This document shows positions 45,060 through 55,065 of a DNA stretch of 64,000 nt, in pieces; the stretch's first letter is position 1; each line of letters starts with the position of its first letter. Below the pieces are notes generated by a model that saw only the letters and a list, made by a program, of their open reading frames with translations, was not told where the DNA came from and searched no databases. Made by a program: the position numbers and the translations under genes. Source of the DNA: Halichoerus grypus (taxonomy: Eukaryota > Chordata > Mammalia > Carnivora > Phocidae); the NCBI RefSeq assembly GCF_964656455.1, contig NC_135717.1:9701033-9765032 (forward strand). The letters run 5' to 3'.

Positions 45060-45390
45060 ACCCTGCCCTGCTTTCTTTCACCTCCATTCAGTTTCCAGAG
45101 ACATCTTTCTAAGGTGTGTGGACCCCTCTGCCTGGCATCCAATGCCCTTGCCGATCCCGGGGCTGGGTGATCTTTGGGGCAGAGGTTTCTGGCCCTTTCT
45201 CTCCGGCCCCTCCCCCACAACCCCAGGGTCTGGTCAGACTGGATTCCTCCAGGTTCCTATAACTAGCTGCATTTCCCCAGCTCCGGTACCTTTGTCCTCC
45301 ATGCTGCTTCTCCCCAAATGTCCTCCTTCACCCAGACCTGCTGCCTTGCACAACTCCCAGGGGCCCCATTCGTGCTGATTCCTGCCCTCA
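45060..45390 (+). mobile_element. L2 LINE relic
   Basis: Pattern ACATCTTTCTAAGG ... CCTCTGCCTGGCATCC resembles L2 ORF and 3' sequence; diverged. Confidence 0.4.
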
Positions 45391-46364
45391 GTGCCCTCTG
45401 CACATAACCCGAGACTACAGCCCACCCCCCACACCCCCCGAGTTGTGCCCTGCGGCTCCCCTTCCCTCCTAAGCCTCCTCCCCAGTGCCCCACCTCCATC
45501 CAGTCTGAGCTCTTTCTCCCCTTTCCAGGTCTCATGGGACTTTGCCCCCATCCTGGCTTTATCTGACCACCGCTGTGTGTCTTCCCTGAGTAAACAGTCT
45601 TTTGCTGGGCTTATGCTCCCAGGGCCTGGCCCATGGCTTGCTCTCAGTGACCTCCCCCACTCAGTTTGGGCCCAGTGGCCTCAACCCCAGCAGGAACTGG
45701 CTGAAACTCTCCTGGTTGGGGGTGGGGGGGACAGGCTTCCTTCTCTCTTCAGCCAAAAGACCTCCTCCTCTGGCAGGGCTGGGAAGCCTGGTGGTGGGAA
45801 GGGAGGAGAAAGCAGGGGACAGACCCAGGAGTCCTGGTCCCCCAGCCCCTCGTTCCCCAAACCGCCCTCATCAAGCCCACACCAAAATTGCTGGGGAGGC
45901 AAGTGCCCGGATGGTGAGACTCGGAATAGTAGTGATGGGGCCAGAGGGGACGGTGATAAGGACAGGACTATACAGTAATCAGGGTGGAGCCGCTCTTTGA
46001 CATTCCCAGGACTTCATCCTCAGACCCTCTCCCTGACGGTCCCCACCCTGTCTGCCCACCCAAGCCTGGAGTGAGGGAGCCCTGAGGTGTGGGGATCCTG
46101 GTGTTCAGGACCCGACCGTGGCTGGGGCTGCCTGCCCCATGCGTCCAGGTGCTTGGGAGCTGTGACTCAGTGTCTGTCTCCAGGCTGACCTCAGCAACGG
46201 GCCCGGGGGCAGGGGGAGAGGGCAGTTTCCCCCGAGACTGGCTCTCCAGGATCCTGACTCAGGGGCCCAGGGCTGAGGCCTTGAAGTGCCTTTGTTGGCC
46301 GGGGTTCAGGAATCCAGAGAAACTGGTCAGGGGGCAGGACCCAGGGACTGAAACCCCTCCCTCT

Positions 46365-46440
46365 GCTCCCGCCCCCACCGCAGAGCCATATAACCGCTCC
46401 CGGTATCGGGTGCAGAGCCCCTGGCTGAGAGGAACCGTTT
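46365..46440 (+). promoter_or_regulatory. CLDN4: CLDN4 core promoter (GC box plus TATA-like box)
   Basis: A CCGCCCCC GC box (about 46371) is followed by CATATAACC with TATAA at 46389-46393. Initiation is then expected near 46415-46425, giving a leader of about 200 bp. An AACCGTTT element at 46433-46440, just past the predicted start, resembles half of a Grainyhead-like (GRHL) site; GRHL2 is a known CLDN4 activator, but this site is inference. Confidence 0.55.
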
Positions 46441-46619
46441 AGGTGCACTGGCCAGGCTTGGGCTTCTGACTCCGGAGAGCTGGGGAGCTGATCTGACGTG
46501 TCTGGACTCCAAGTGAAAGTCTTCCCTGTGGACGCCGAGGGTCTGTCCTCCGCGCTTGGATTCCTACAGCCCCCAGGGCCGGACCCCCACAGCCTTCCAG
46601 GTCCTAGAGCCCCGCAGAC

Positions 46620-47260
46620 GCTGAGCCATGGCCTCCATGGGGCTGCAGGTGATGGGCATCGCGCTGGCCGTGCTGGGCTGGCTGGGCGCCATCCTGAGCT
46701 GCGCGCTGCCCATGTGGCGCGTGACGGCCTTCATCGGCAGCAACATCGTCACGTCGCAGACCATCTGGGAGGGCCTGTGGATGAACTGCGTGGTGCAGAG
46801 CACCGGCCAGATGCAGTGCAAAGTGTACGACTCGCTGCTCGCGCTGCCGCAGGACCTGCAGGCGGCCCGCGCCCTCATGGTCATCTGCATCATCGTGGCC
46901 GTGCTGGGCGTGCTGCTCTCCGTGGTGGGGGGCAAGTGCACCAACTGCGTGGAGGATGAGAGCGCCAAGGCCAAGACCATGATCGTGGCGGGCGTGGTGT
47001 TCCTGCTGGCCGGCCTGCTGGTCATGGTGCCCGCGTCCTGGACGGCCAACACCATCATCCGGGACTTCTACAACCCGCTGGTGGCCTCGGGCCAGAAGCG
47101 GGAGATGGGTGCCTCTCTCTACATCGGCTGGGCCGCCTCGGGCCTGCTGTTGCTGGGGGGGGCCCTGCTCTGCTGCAACTGCCCGCCCCGCACCGACAAG
47201 CCCTACTCGGCCAAGTACTCCGCCGCTCGCTCCGCCCCAGCCAGCAACTACGTGTAAGGC
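46620..47260. other. CpG island over CLDN4 coding exon
   Basis: CpG density is high over the whole coding exon and drops sharply after the stop codon. Confidence 0.75.
46628..47257 (+). CDS. CLDN4: Claudin-4, tight-junction membrane protein
   Basis: Single-exon CDS of 209 codons, the same length as human CLDN4. It is a four-pass claudin that tightens epithelial junctions against cations and is also known as the high-affinity receptor of Clostridium perfringens enterotoxin. Landmarks: TM1 about 8-28; first loop with W30, G49-L50-W51, C54 and C64; TM2 about 81-101; TM3 about 117-137; second loop with NPLVA at 149-153; TM4 about 163-183; CC-x-C cluster after TM4; C-terminal SNYV with Y208 and a PDZ-binding YV end. 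The ATG sits in a strong context (GAGCCATGG). The leader has no upstream ATG. CLDN3 is its inverted paralogue 36.7 kb away; METTL27 lies tail-to-tail downstream. Confidence 0.98.
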   Translation: MASMGLQVMGIALAVLGWLGAILSCALPMWRVTAFIGSNIVTSQTIWEGLWMNCVVQSTGQMQCKVYDSLLALPQDLQAARALMVICIIVAVLGVLLSVVGGKCTNCVEDESAKAKTMIVAGVVFLLAGLLVMVPASWTANTIIRDFYNPLVASGQKREMGASLYIGWAASGLLLLGGALLCCNCPPRTDKPYSAKYSAARSAPASNYV

Positions 47261-48026
47261 GACTCAGCTCTGTCCCGCCGGCTTTGTTCCTCCCTGGACT
47301 GAAGGCGCAGCCCGTGAGCCCAGGATGGCCCCAGGGCTGGGCAAGCGGGGACTGAGCCAGGCCATTGGTCCGGCAGCCCTCAGCCCCTTCTAGCCCCCTT
47401 GGACACCGACCTGAGGCCCCCTCTACTCCAGCAAGGATGAACAGAAAGAGACTCCTGGGCCACCCTCCGCTGAAGGGCCGGGGGATGCAGGAGAGGGGGC
47501 AGAAGTAACAGGTGTGGTGGGGGAGGGGGGAGCATGCTCCTGCTGGCCAGGACAGCTCAGCCCTGACTGCCTGGGCTCTGCCCCCGAGTGCGTGCCCTGC
47601 GCATGCCCGTGTCGGCCAGGAGATCGGCTGGGGCCTCGCTCCCCCACCTGACCGTGGAGCCAGAGTTGACACGGAGTTGACAGACGGGTTTGTAGGGGAG
47701 GGGTGAAGATGCTACAAACTGGTTTGGGTAGTGGTGGGGAGGAGGCCATGGAGGCTGCCCAGGCAGCCCGCACCCCTTCCTGCCCCCACCCTGCAGCCTC
47801 AGGGCTCCACCTCAGCAGCCTCGGCCGCAGGACCCCGGGACTCTTGGGACTTGCGACATCCGCCACCCCTGCCAAGGTCACTGGGCATCCTGGGGACGGC
47901 CCGGGGGCGGTCTCTCTCTGGCCTTCACTCCCGGGAAGTCCTGGGCCTTTTCCCTGCCTCCTCTGTGGTTTCTGTTTTGTAACTTAAGGAGATCTGTTTG
48001 TCATGGTAATTACTATTATTTTCTAC

Positions 48027-48032
48027 AATAAA
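48027..48032 (+). terminator. CLDN4: CLDN4 polyadenylation signal AATAAA
   Basis: AATAAA about 770 bp after the CLDN4 stop, preceded by a T/A-rich segment. It implies a 3' UTR of about 790 bp. No earlier canonical signal was seen after the stop. Confidence 0.8.
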
Positions 48033-48469
48033 TGGGACCTGTGCACAGGAAGACCGTATCGTTTCTGATTTCAGCCGTGAAGGTGGGCAGGGCAGGGCTA
48101 GAAGCCTGGGCAGGGGGTCGGCGAGGAGCAGGACCACTGTGATGTGGCCGGGACAAGAACACTTAAAAAAAAAAAAAAAATGGTTTTGAGGAATTGTGAC
48201 AAATCAGAGCTGGCCCTCACCTTTGGAATCACCTTGCTCAAAACGCTTCGTTTGTTAAAAGGTAAAGCCAAACATAGGAAACACGCTGTGTGCCCAGAAC
48301 CGTGGTGAAGGGTTGGGGACCCCAGGAGGGAGGCCAGGTAAGAACACTCAGCTCTGGGGAGTGGGCCACCTGCCCTCTCCCCCTCTTTGTCCCTGCTTTG
48401 TCTGGGAAGCCAGGCTGGTCCGCTCGCCCTCCAGGTCCCATGTCCCGGTCTTGGTCCAGGCTGTCCCTG

Positions 48470-48600
48470 CTGTGGGTCTGGAATGTCCTTTTCCCTTTCT
48501 CCAGCCCTCTGAATCCTGCTCGTCCTGAAGGCCCAGCTCCAAGGCTCCTTCCTAATGAGCCTCCAAGACACACCTGGAGCCGAGCTTTCTGACTCTCTTT
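48470..48600 (+). mobile_element. L2 LINE 3' relic
   Basis: CTGGAATGTCCTTTTCCC, then GAAGGCCCAGCTCCAAGGC, resembles L2. It lies between the CLDN4 and METTL27 polyA sites. Confidence 0.5.
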
Positions 48601-48874
48601 AGAAATGAGAATCCTGGGCACGTGAAAGTATTTGGTCAAGGCCAGAGGCACGAGCACGGGTTTCCTGGTCCTCCAGTTGGGGTGAGAGGACCTGCCACCA
48701 TGGCAGGAGTCACAATGTCACATGTGTGGCCCTACCATGCCTGGCTCAGGGACGGCCTGGGGTGGGAGCCCTCTCTGTTCCGTCTCTTCTCACTTCCGTC
48801 CTTCTCAGGGACAGATGTCCCCTTCCTGGGGGACAGAATCAGAGCCAGAGGCCTGCGACCCCTTCCGGGACTCA

Positions 48875-48880
48875 TTTAAT
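48875..48880 (-). terminator. METTL27: METTL27 polyadenylation signal ATTAAA
   Basis: The variant signal ATTAAA on the minus strand, about 100 bp after the METTL27 stop. It leaves roughly 0.8 kb between the convergent ends of METTL27 and CLDN4. Confidence 0.5.
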
Positions 48881-48924
48881 AGGCAGAACTCCCTGAGGGG
48901 CAAGGTTGGCACAGGGGCCCCATT

Positions 48925-49015
48925 TTACAGATGAAGCAGAGGGGGCCCAAGGACGGGCCTGGCTGAGGTCACACGGAGGGTCAGAGGTCAGCGGGGGGCT
49001 GAGGACTGGGCCTCA
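48925..49015 (-). repeat. MIR overlapping the METTL27 stop codon
   Basis: CATTTTACAGATGAAGCAGA and GGCTGAGGTCACAC are antisense MIR, and the similarity continues weakly to about 49015. METTL27's stop (48981-48983) and last codons lie inside it. Confidence 0.6.
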
Positions 49016-51808
49016 CTCCCTCCACCTGGGCCACATCCTGCTTCCGGTACAGGTAGACAATGCCGGAGATGAAGCCATCACGGTCCGAAGTTCCAGGCCC
49101 CACCTCAAGCTCGGAGGTGGCCAGTTCCCACCGGTCCACGGGCCAGGCCACCAGGCGTTGCCACGCCCCGGCCTGCTCCAGCCCGTCCAGCGTGGCCTCC
49201 AGGGCCTCCTGGTAGCGCAGGTTGGAGGGGTTGGTCCTGGTGGTCAGACACACCAGCCCCCCTGGGGAGGGGGGGGCGGGGGAAGGTGGGTGGGGGAGGG
49301 GCAGGAGCCTTGGTTCCAGGCTCGAGGCCCACCCCTTCCTGGGAAGGTTGTCCCTTTCTACTCCTGTCCTCAAGGGCGTATATCCTCTCAGCTTTGTCCC
49401 CGGGCCAGCCTTTCCCCACCTCCATACCTTGGGGGCTCACCGTTCCTGCCCCAAGAATACCCTTCTGCGCCCTCAGCCTGACAGCCTCCTATGCACCCTT
49501 CCAGGCCCAAGTGTCCTTTACCCTGGGAATTCTTGGCTTAATCCCCTGGACGGGAGGGCTCCGTCCTCACTGCTCCCCCAGCCCCTCTGCCGGAGGATGA
49601 GGCTGTGTCTGGGGGCACAGGAAGCAAGCACTTTGGACCTCGGGCAAGTCCCCTCACCTCTCTGAGCCTGTTTGCCCGGCTTACAGAGTGGGGCTGATTC
49701 CCCGGGGTCACAGGAAGGACTACGTAGTCATTAAGCACTGGCTGAATGAATAAATGACCTAGCCCTTCGGGTCTTCTCCAGGCACCTATAGCATGCCCAG
49801 TGTGGGCTCAGATACACGTAGGAGAGATGGTGTCTGGAGGGCTTCTTGGAGGAAGGGGTGAGGAGAAGTAGGGCCCTGCGCGGTGGGTGGATGGGGCTCC
49901 ATGGGAGGAAAGGCTCCAAAGCAGGGAAGCCTGTGCCACGTGGGCAGACAGACGGGGCTCCGGGCAACTGAGGGGCCTGACGAGCACGGGCTGGGCTGGT
50001 TCTCATGGGAGCTTCCTGTTCTCTCGAGCCCAGTCCTACCTCTCTGACCCCACTCAAGACCCCGCTTCTATCAGCCTGCACGGTTCCCTGAGGCCAAAGC
50101 CTGCCCAGACCTGCCCAGGCTTAGCCACGGGTCCTGCTGGGCCCAGTGGGGGCGAGGGGGGCAGGGAGAAGATGCAGTCTTGCTGCACCAGGGGCACCTT
50201 TGGGGCTTGCCGACCCCGTCCCGCAGCCGAGTCAGGGCCCCACCACCCTCCCGCTCCGCCATTCCCCTTTCTGCCCATGACTTCCTGCGGCTGTCTGCCT
50301 GACTTCTTGTTTCCGCCTGTGGCCGCCTTCTGGGTGGGATGCCCTCACTCCCCGGCCCGGCCCGCGGAAACACCGCTCTTCTCTCACTGCTCCCCTGTGG
50401 CCCGGCCCTCTTCCCCGGGGCCCGGCCTGGGGTGCGGCGGGTTGGTGATGGAAGCGCAGAGGGCAGGGTGTGTAGCACCAGGAGCGCAGCCCAGCCGGGC
50501 ACAAGGCACAGGTCGGAGCACAATGAACACAATCCTCAGCTGCACATGAGCCCGCGTGGGGAGTTTACAAAAAGTGCCCACTGCAATCCCGTGGGGGCCG
50601 GGGCCCTGCCACTGCTTGGAGGCGAGGAGCCAGAGCCAGAGGGGAGAGTGGAACTGTCCGATGGCTAAGAGGCCAGCTGGCTACCCATCTGCTCTGCCCG
50701 TTTGCCTGGGTCTGTTGCTGGTGGCCGCCGGTGGCTGGGATGGGAGGCTAGGCTGTGTGACCCCGGGCAGGCCCCTGCCCCTCGCCTGGCCCGAGAGGTT
50801 CTGAGGCTGGTGTCTGTGCGCGTGGTGAGGGGGAAGGTGTGTGCACGGGTTGGATAGGCCGCTCCTCACCTGGCTTGGTGACTCGCAGAAGCTCAGGTAT
50901 GGCACTGCAGGACACCTGGCCGTCACTGAGGGCACCCACTATCAGCACTGCGTCGAAGGTCCCTATGCAGAACGTGGAGATGTGTGTGGGGGTCTGTCTT
51001 TGTCGTGGCCTCGTGATACCCAGCAGGAGGGACCAGGCCTGCTAGGGCAGGTGTGGCCCCATCCTGGGCTGACATCAGATCATGGGGTGGAGTGCTAGAG
51101 AGAGAGGGGCTCACAGGGGCTCAGAGAGGGTCTCAGTGAGGCTTTGGGGGGGCTCAGTGGGGGAGGGGGCTTGTGGAGGGGGATGGAGGCTGGGCAAGAG
51201 AAAGGTGCCTGGGTGGGAGGGAAGTACCTTCAGAACTGGGCAGAGGCTCCTGGCCCAGAATGCAGAGGCTGAGGCGCTGGTAGAAGCCACGGGCTCGGGC
51301 CTGTTCCAGCATCTCTGGGCTCCCATCCACTCCATGCAGCTGGAGGAAGCCCCGAGCCTGCAGCTGAGATTGAGGGGGGCGGGGACTCAGTCACAGTTCA
51401 CACTTGCCATCTCCCAGCTGGGTCCCTGCACCTGGGGAGGGCAGTGGGCCCCGCTGTAAATGCAGTCCAAGTATTTGGGACCAGTGAGTCTGAGGGGGGA
51501 GGCAGAGTTCTGGGGCCAAAGTTCTGGGTGAAAGGAAATTTGAACAAATGGGGAGCTGAAGAGAGGGCAGGGGATCCAGGGACGCCTCACCTCGGCAGCC
51601 ACCAGGCCGGTGCCACAGGCCACATCCAGGATCAGGGCAGCATGAGGTGGGCCCGGAAGGGCTTGGGTAAGGCAGTCCACTGCGAGGCGTGGGGCACGGT
51701 ACTGCAGGGCGGCCACATCCTGGGGACAGAGTGCTGAGCCGATGGGCACCCAGTGCCCCACTGGGGGACCTCCATGTGGGGTTGTCTAGGAGTCAGCCAG
51801 GTCAAGCT

Positions 51809-51839
<31 letters not shown>

Positions 51840-52418
51840 CGCGTGTGTGTGTGCAGGGCTCCAGCCCTGCAGGGACTCCAGCATGAGATGCTTTCCTCTG
51901 CCCAGGGGCGAGGATTAGAGAGTCAGTGCACAGCCCACTGCTGGGAACTGCTCTGCCAGCCAATGCCGCACTCTCTCCTTAGTCCATAGTGACCCCTCAA
52001 GAGGCACCTCCTCCAGGCAGCCCCTCTGCCTGGGCTGCAGTCCCAGGGTGGGGAGGTCTTGGTTCCTGATTTCTAGGGGCTGCCAATGTGGAGCCATGGG
52101 GCTAGCCAGAGGGCAGGGCTGCTGTAGGTGAGCCAAAGAAGGGCTAGTCCTTGAAGGGGGCAGGACTGCAGGGGCTCACCTCATTCTCACAAGCCACCCT
52201 GGGGTGATGCGAGGCTAACTCTTCCCACTTTACAGATAGGAAAGTTGAGGCTGGGCGAGCAAGAGAGGTGGAGGTGAGGAGCCTGGCCAGTTTACCTGGT
52301 CATAGTCCGGAGCCCAGCGCTTATAGAAGTGCAGCTTGTTACCCAGGTCGGTGATGCCGTGTAAGACCCCCACCCGGGCGCGCGCCTCAGACAGGCTCCG
52401 GCCCTCCTCCTGAGCCAT
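48981..52418 (-). CDS. METTL27: Methyltransferase-like 27 (WBSCR27), spliced gene
   Basis: Predicted class I SAM-dependent methyltransferase of 253 residues; the substrate is not established. Five coding exons on the minus strand: 52418-52296, 51719-51591, 51363-51228, 50962-50870 and 49261-48981 (stop included). All introns have GT-AG ends and the frame stays open across every join (phases 0, 0, 1, 1). The first exon starts MAQEEG and carries the conserved LHFYKRWAPDYDQ. The SAM-binding motif I LDVACGTG is at residues 72-79, and motif II GVDGSP at 95-100 has acidic D97. A motif IV-like FDAVLIVGALSDG follows. The last exon encodes KPGGLVCLTTRT and an FISGIVYLYRKQ strand. The ATG lies four bases past a splice acceptor, so the 5' UTR is split. 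The C-terminal tail enters a MIR repeat. The order after CLDN4 matches human 7q11.23. Confidence 0.95.
49262..50869 (-). other. METTL27: METTL27 last intron, 1.6 kb
   Basis: GT at 50869-50868 and AG at 49263-49262. It holds a plus-strand MIR (about 49625-49760) and otherwise GC-rich unique sequence; no further exon was recognised. Confidence 0.8.
49625..49760 (+). repeat. MIR in METTL27 last intron
   Basis: GACCTCGGGCAAGTCCCCTC, TCTGAGCCTGTTTGCC and the tail GGCTGAATGAATAAATG. Confidence 0.65.
51809..51853. repeat. GT microsatellite in METTL27 intron
   Basis: (GT)n with GC interruptions, about 90 bp from an exon boundary. Confidence 0.95.
52190..52265 (-). repeat. MIR in METTL27 intron
   Basis: CCACTTTACAGATAGGAAAG then TTGAGGCTGGGCGAG, antisense MIR. 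Confidence 0.55.
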
Positions 52419-52421
52419 CCT

Positions 52422-52673
52422 CCTGCGGGGACACAGCCTGGGCATCTCGAGGCCCACTGCGATCTCTCCCATTCCCAACCCTCCACCCGCCAGGCCATTT
52501 CATAGGCGGTGACAGTACACACAGGGCGAGACTGGACACGTGGGCTTCAGGGCTGGGGGGAGGGTGCTCCCCGCAGCGGGAGGGAGGACCTGCCCGCACC
52601 TCCCCACTCCCAGTGCGGTGAGCCGGATTCCAGCGCCAGAGGGATCTAAGGACGTAGGGGGTCAGAACTCACC
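52422..52673 (-). other. METTL27: METTL27 5' UTR intron and end of non-coding first exon
   Basis: The first exon appears to end at 52673 with a strong donor (CGGCG then GTGAGTTC). The next exon begins at 52422 after the acceptor CCCCGCAG, four bases before the ATG. The intron is therefore about 250 bp. The exon 1 start is undetermined but lies near 52690-52720. Confidence 0.7.
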
Positions 52674-52840
52674 GCCGATCGGACTCCCCTGCCGTGTTTA
52701 GAGCACCGGAACTCGGGGCGGGGCTTGTAAGGCCGAGCCTGGCCCCGCCCCCACCGCCCTCGATGATTGGCTTTCCGCTATGAGAAAATACCCAATCAAA
52801 GGGACGCGCTGGCACCGCCCCTCCACCATCATCCAATGAG
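52674..52840 (-). promoter_or_regulatory. METTL27: METTL27 promoter with CCAAT and GC boxes
   Basis: CpG-rich, TATA-less. GGGGCGGGG lies at 52715-52723, and C-rich GC boxes at about 52743-52758. Three CCAAT elements follow: ATTGG at 52766-52770 (CCAAT on the gene strand) and CCAAT at 52792-52796 and 52833-52837 (opposite orientation). The spacing of 26 and 41 bp is typical of NF-Y-driven promoters. Confidence 0.65.
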
Positions 52841-53044
52841 CTCAAAGTTCTTGGCCATTCTCTAGCCTGGTAAGATCTGGACTCCTCCGAAGCATTTTCA
52901 GGGTTTCCCAGTTTAGGAGCATCTCTGTGCCCTCCCGGCTCTCGACGTCCTTTGTATGCTTTTACTTTTAGGAAGTGAGAGCCTCTGAAATCTTATGGGC
53001 AAGAGGGGGACCTAAGATCATGCTTCATTTTTAGAACGGTCCCC

Positions 53045-53262
53045 TTGGTCTGGGCAACGCCATCCAGTAGAACTTTCTGTGGCGATGGAAATGTTCGATA
53101 CTGGACGCTGTTCGATAGGGTAGCCGCTAGCTACATGGGGCAGTTGAACATCTGAAATGTGGCTAGTGCTACCGAGGGACTGAATGTTAAGTTTTATTTT
53201 GTTTTAATAATTTAAATAGCCATCTGTGGCTAGAGGCCTCCGTATTGGACAGAGCGGGGATC
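53045..53262 (+). mobile_element. hAT-type non-autonomous DNA transposon
   Basis: CAGTAGAACTTTCTGTGGCG ... GAAATGTGGCTAGTGC ... TAAATAGCCATCTGTGGCTA ... TATTGGACAGAG is a well-known mammalian DNA-transposon fossil. Confidence 0.65.
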
Positions 53263-53505
53263 CTTGCTACTCAAAGTACGGTCCCAAAACTTGCAACCTC
53301 TGTGCCAGCATCTTTAGCTTGGGTTCCTCCAGGGGACGCCCTTAAGGGGGAGCTGGTTAGAAATGCAAATTCCTGAGCCCCTCCCCAGACCAAGTGAATC
53401 AGAATCAGATTGCAAGAGGGGTGGGGAGGCCCCAGAAATCTACTTTAAACAGACTCTCCACGTGATTTCTGTGCCCCTAAAGTTTCAGAAGCACTAGCCT
53501 AGAGA
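53263..53505 (+). mobile_element. MER5A-like hAT-Charlie element
   Basis: CTACTCAAAGTACGGTCCC, GTTAGAAATGCAAATTCC, GAATCAGAATCAGATT and a terminal AAGTTTCAGAAGCACTAG read as diverged MER5A with both terminal repeats. Confidence 0.75.
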
Positions 53506-54239
53506 ACCTTTGGGGATCAAAGTTTGGGCAGGAGGAGTTTGGGAGCCTGTCGCAGTTGTCCAGGAAGGAGGTATTGGTAACATGAGCCTGGGTAGCAGTC
53601 ATGGCTGTGGAGAGATATGGATGAAGTTCAGAGATGTTTCAGCCGTAGAAGCCTGGGCAGCAGGGCTTTGGTAATTGAGAGTGTGTGGCATGGGGAGGGG
53701 AAGCAAGCAGTTGGGAGTTGAGCGTTTGGGTTGATGATGGTGCCATTCACAACAAGGGAAGCTGGGGGGGAGGAACAGGTTTGGGCCAAAGAGGATATTC
53801 ACCGTTTGAGGGTGTTGAGTTTGAAGCGTATATGTGAAGATGTCCAGGACACTGTTTGATGCAAGTCTTGAGCTCAGGAGAGAGGTCAGGCTGGAGACAG
53901 ATTCAGGGTCATGAGTATAACCAGTGGTGATTGAGGCAGCTGGTAAAGGTGAGATGTGTGGGGAGAGAAGAGAAAGAGAGGAGGACAGGCTCAGGACCCA
54001 GCTTGAGGACCCCCAACCCTTCAGGGAGGAAGAGGAGTGTCTAGGAGAGCTAGAGAGAACCCAGAGAAGTCAGGAAGGATGCCAAGAACAGAGTGTTTCA
54101 AAAAGATGAGGGATGGCCAACACTGAGGTGGTTTAAAATGAGGCTTCAGAAGTGAGCACCGTCTGTAGGGATGTGGAGGTCTTTGGGGGCCAGGGTAGAC
54201 CCTGATAGTGTACACCAGTGGCCAAATTTACTTCCTCTT

Positions 54240-54600
54240 TCTGAGTTAGACGTCGTGCCCCAGCCTCCCTCATCTGTGTGTGTGGCCGTGTGGCTGAACT
54301 CTGGCCAATAGAAGGTGGATGGTGGTGAAGCGATTTATTTCCAGACCTGGACCATAAACACCCCCTTTCCAATCCTCTATGGAGGGGCTCCGAGCACCCA
54401 GAGGAGAATGGGGCTGCTAGATGACAGCGTCTGGGACCCTAAACGATTGTGCGTAGCCGTGCCCTCCCCACCAACCTGCATCGGACTGTAACAGGAGCAA
54501 GAAATCAACTTCATCGTGTTGAACCACTGAGATTTCAGGACTGCCTGTTACAATAACTCATCATTTCCCTTAATTAATACAATGACGTTGGCAAGAGCAG
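54240..54600 (+). repeat. Old LTR-like interspersed repeat
   Basis: CTCTGGCCAATAGAAGG, GACCTGGACCATAAACA and GTTGAACCACTGAGATTTC recall a common mammalian dispersed repeat. The family was not pinned down. Confidence 0.35.
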
Positions 54601-54659
54601 TTTTGGGGGAGTGGAGCAAACCCAGATTTCAGCTGTCACCTGCCAAGGTCCAAACCCAG

Positions 54660-55065
54660 ATCTGTTTTGGTCCAAAGGCATACAGTGAACATGTTGTGAA
54701 TCCGTTGTGTTCAGCTGCAAATAACTGAACACACATAACAGCTACAGCTTAAAGACAGAGAGATTGGCAGGGCTCATCAAGGAAGCTGAGACTGGGCAGT
54801 CTGGTCAGAGGCTCAGCTGTGCCATCAGGGACCCACGCTCTTGTCATCTTCCTTCTCTGCCACCTTTTGCACGGAGGCCTTTGTGCTCATGACTGTCACC
54901 TCTTCATGGCTGCTACACCTCCAGACAGGACAGGATGCAGGGGAAAGGGTAAAAACCTGGGCCAACTCAGACTATTCATCATCACAAAAGCTTTATTGGA
55001 AGCCCAGGGCCGTGAATTCTACTTCATCCTATTGGCCAGATGAGCGGTCACTAGCAGGTGAATCA
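54660..55065 (+). repeat. Old interspersed repeat, family unknown
   Basis: CATCAGGGACCCACGCTC, ACGGAGGCCTTTGTGC and CTGCTACACCTCCAGACAGG recall a dispersed mammalian repeat; ends are uncertain. Confidence 0.3.

Larger units (their letters stand above)
42783..46364. other. Upstream region of CLDN4
   Basis: Repeat-poor apart from MIR/L2 pieces. It holds the G4/Sp1 cluster at 44187 and several C-rich tracts; a likely place for CLDN4 enhancers (inference). Confidence 0.45.
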
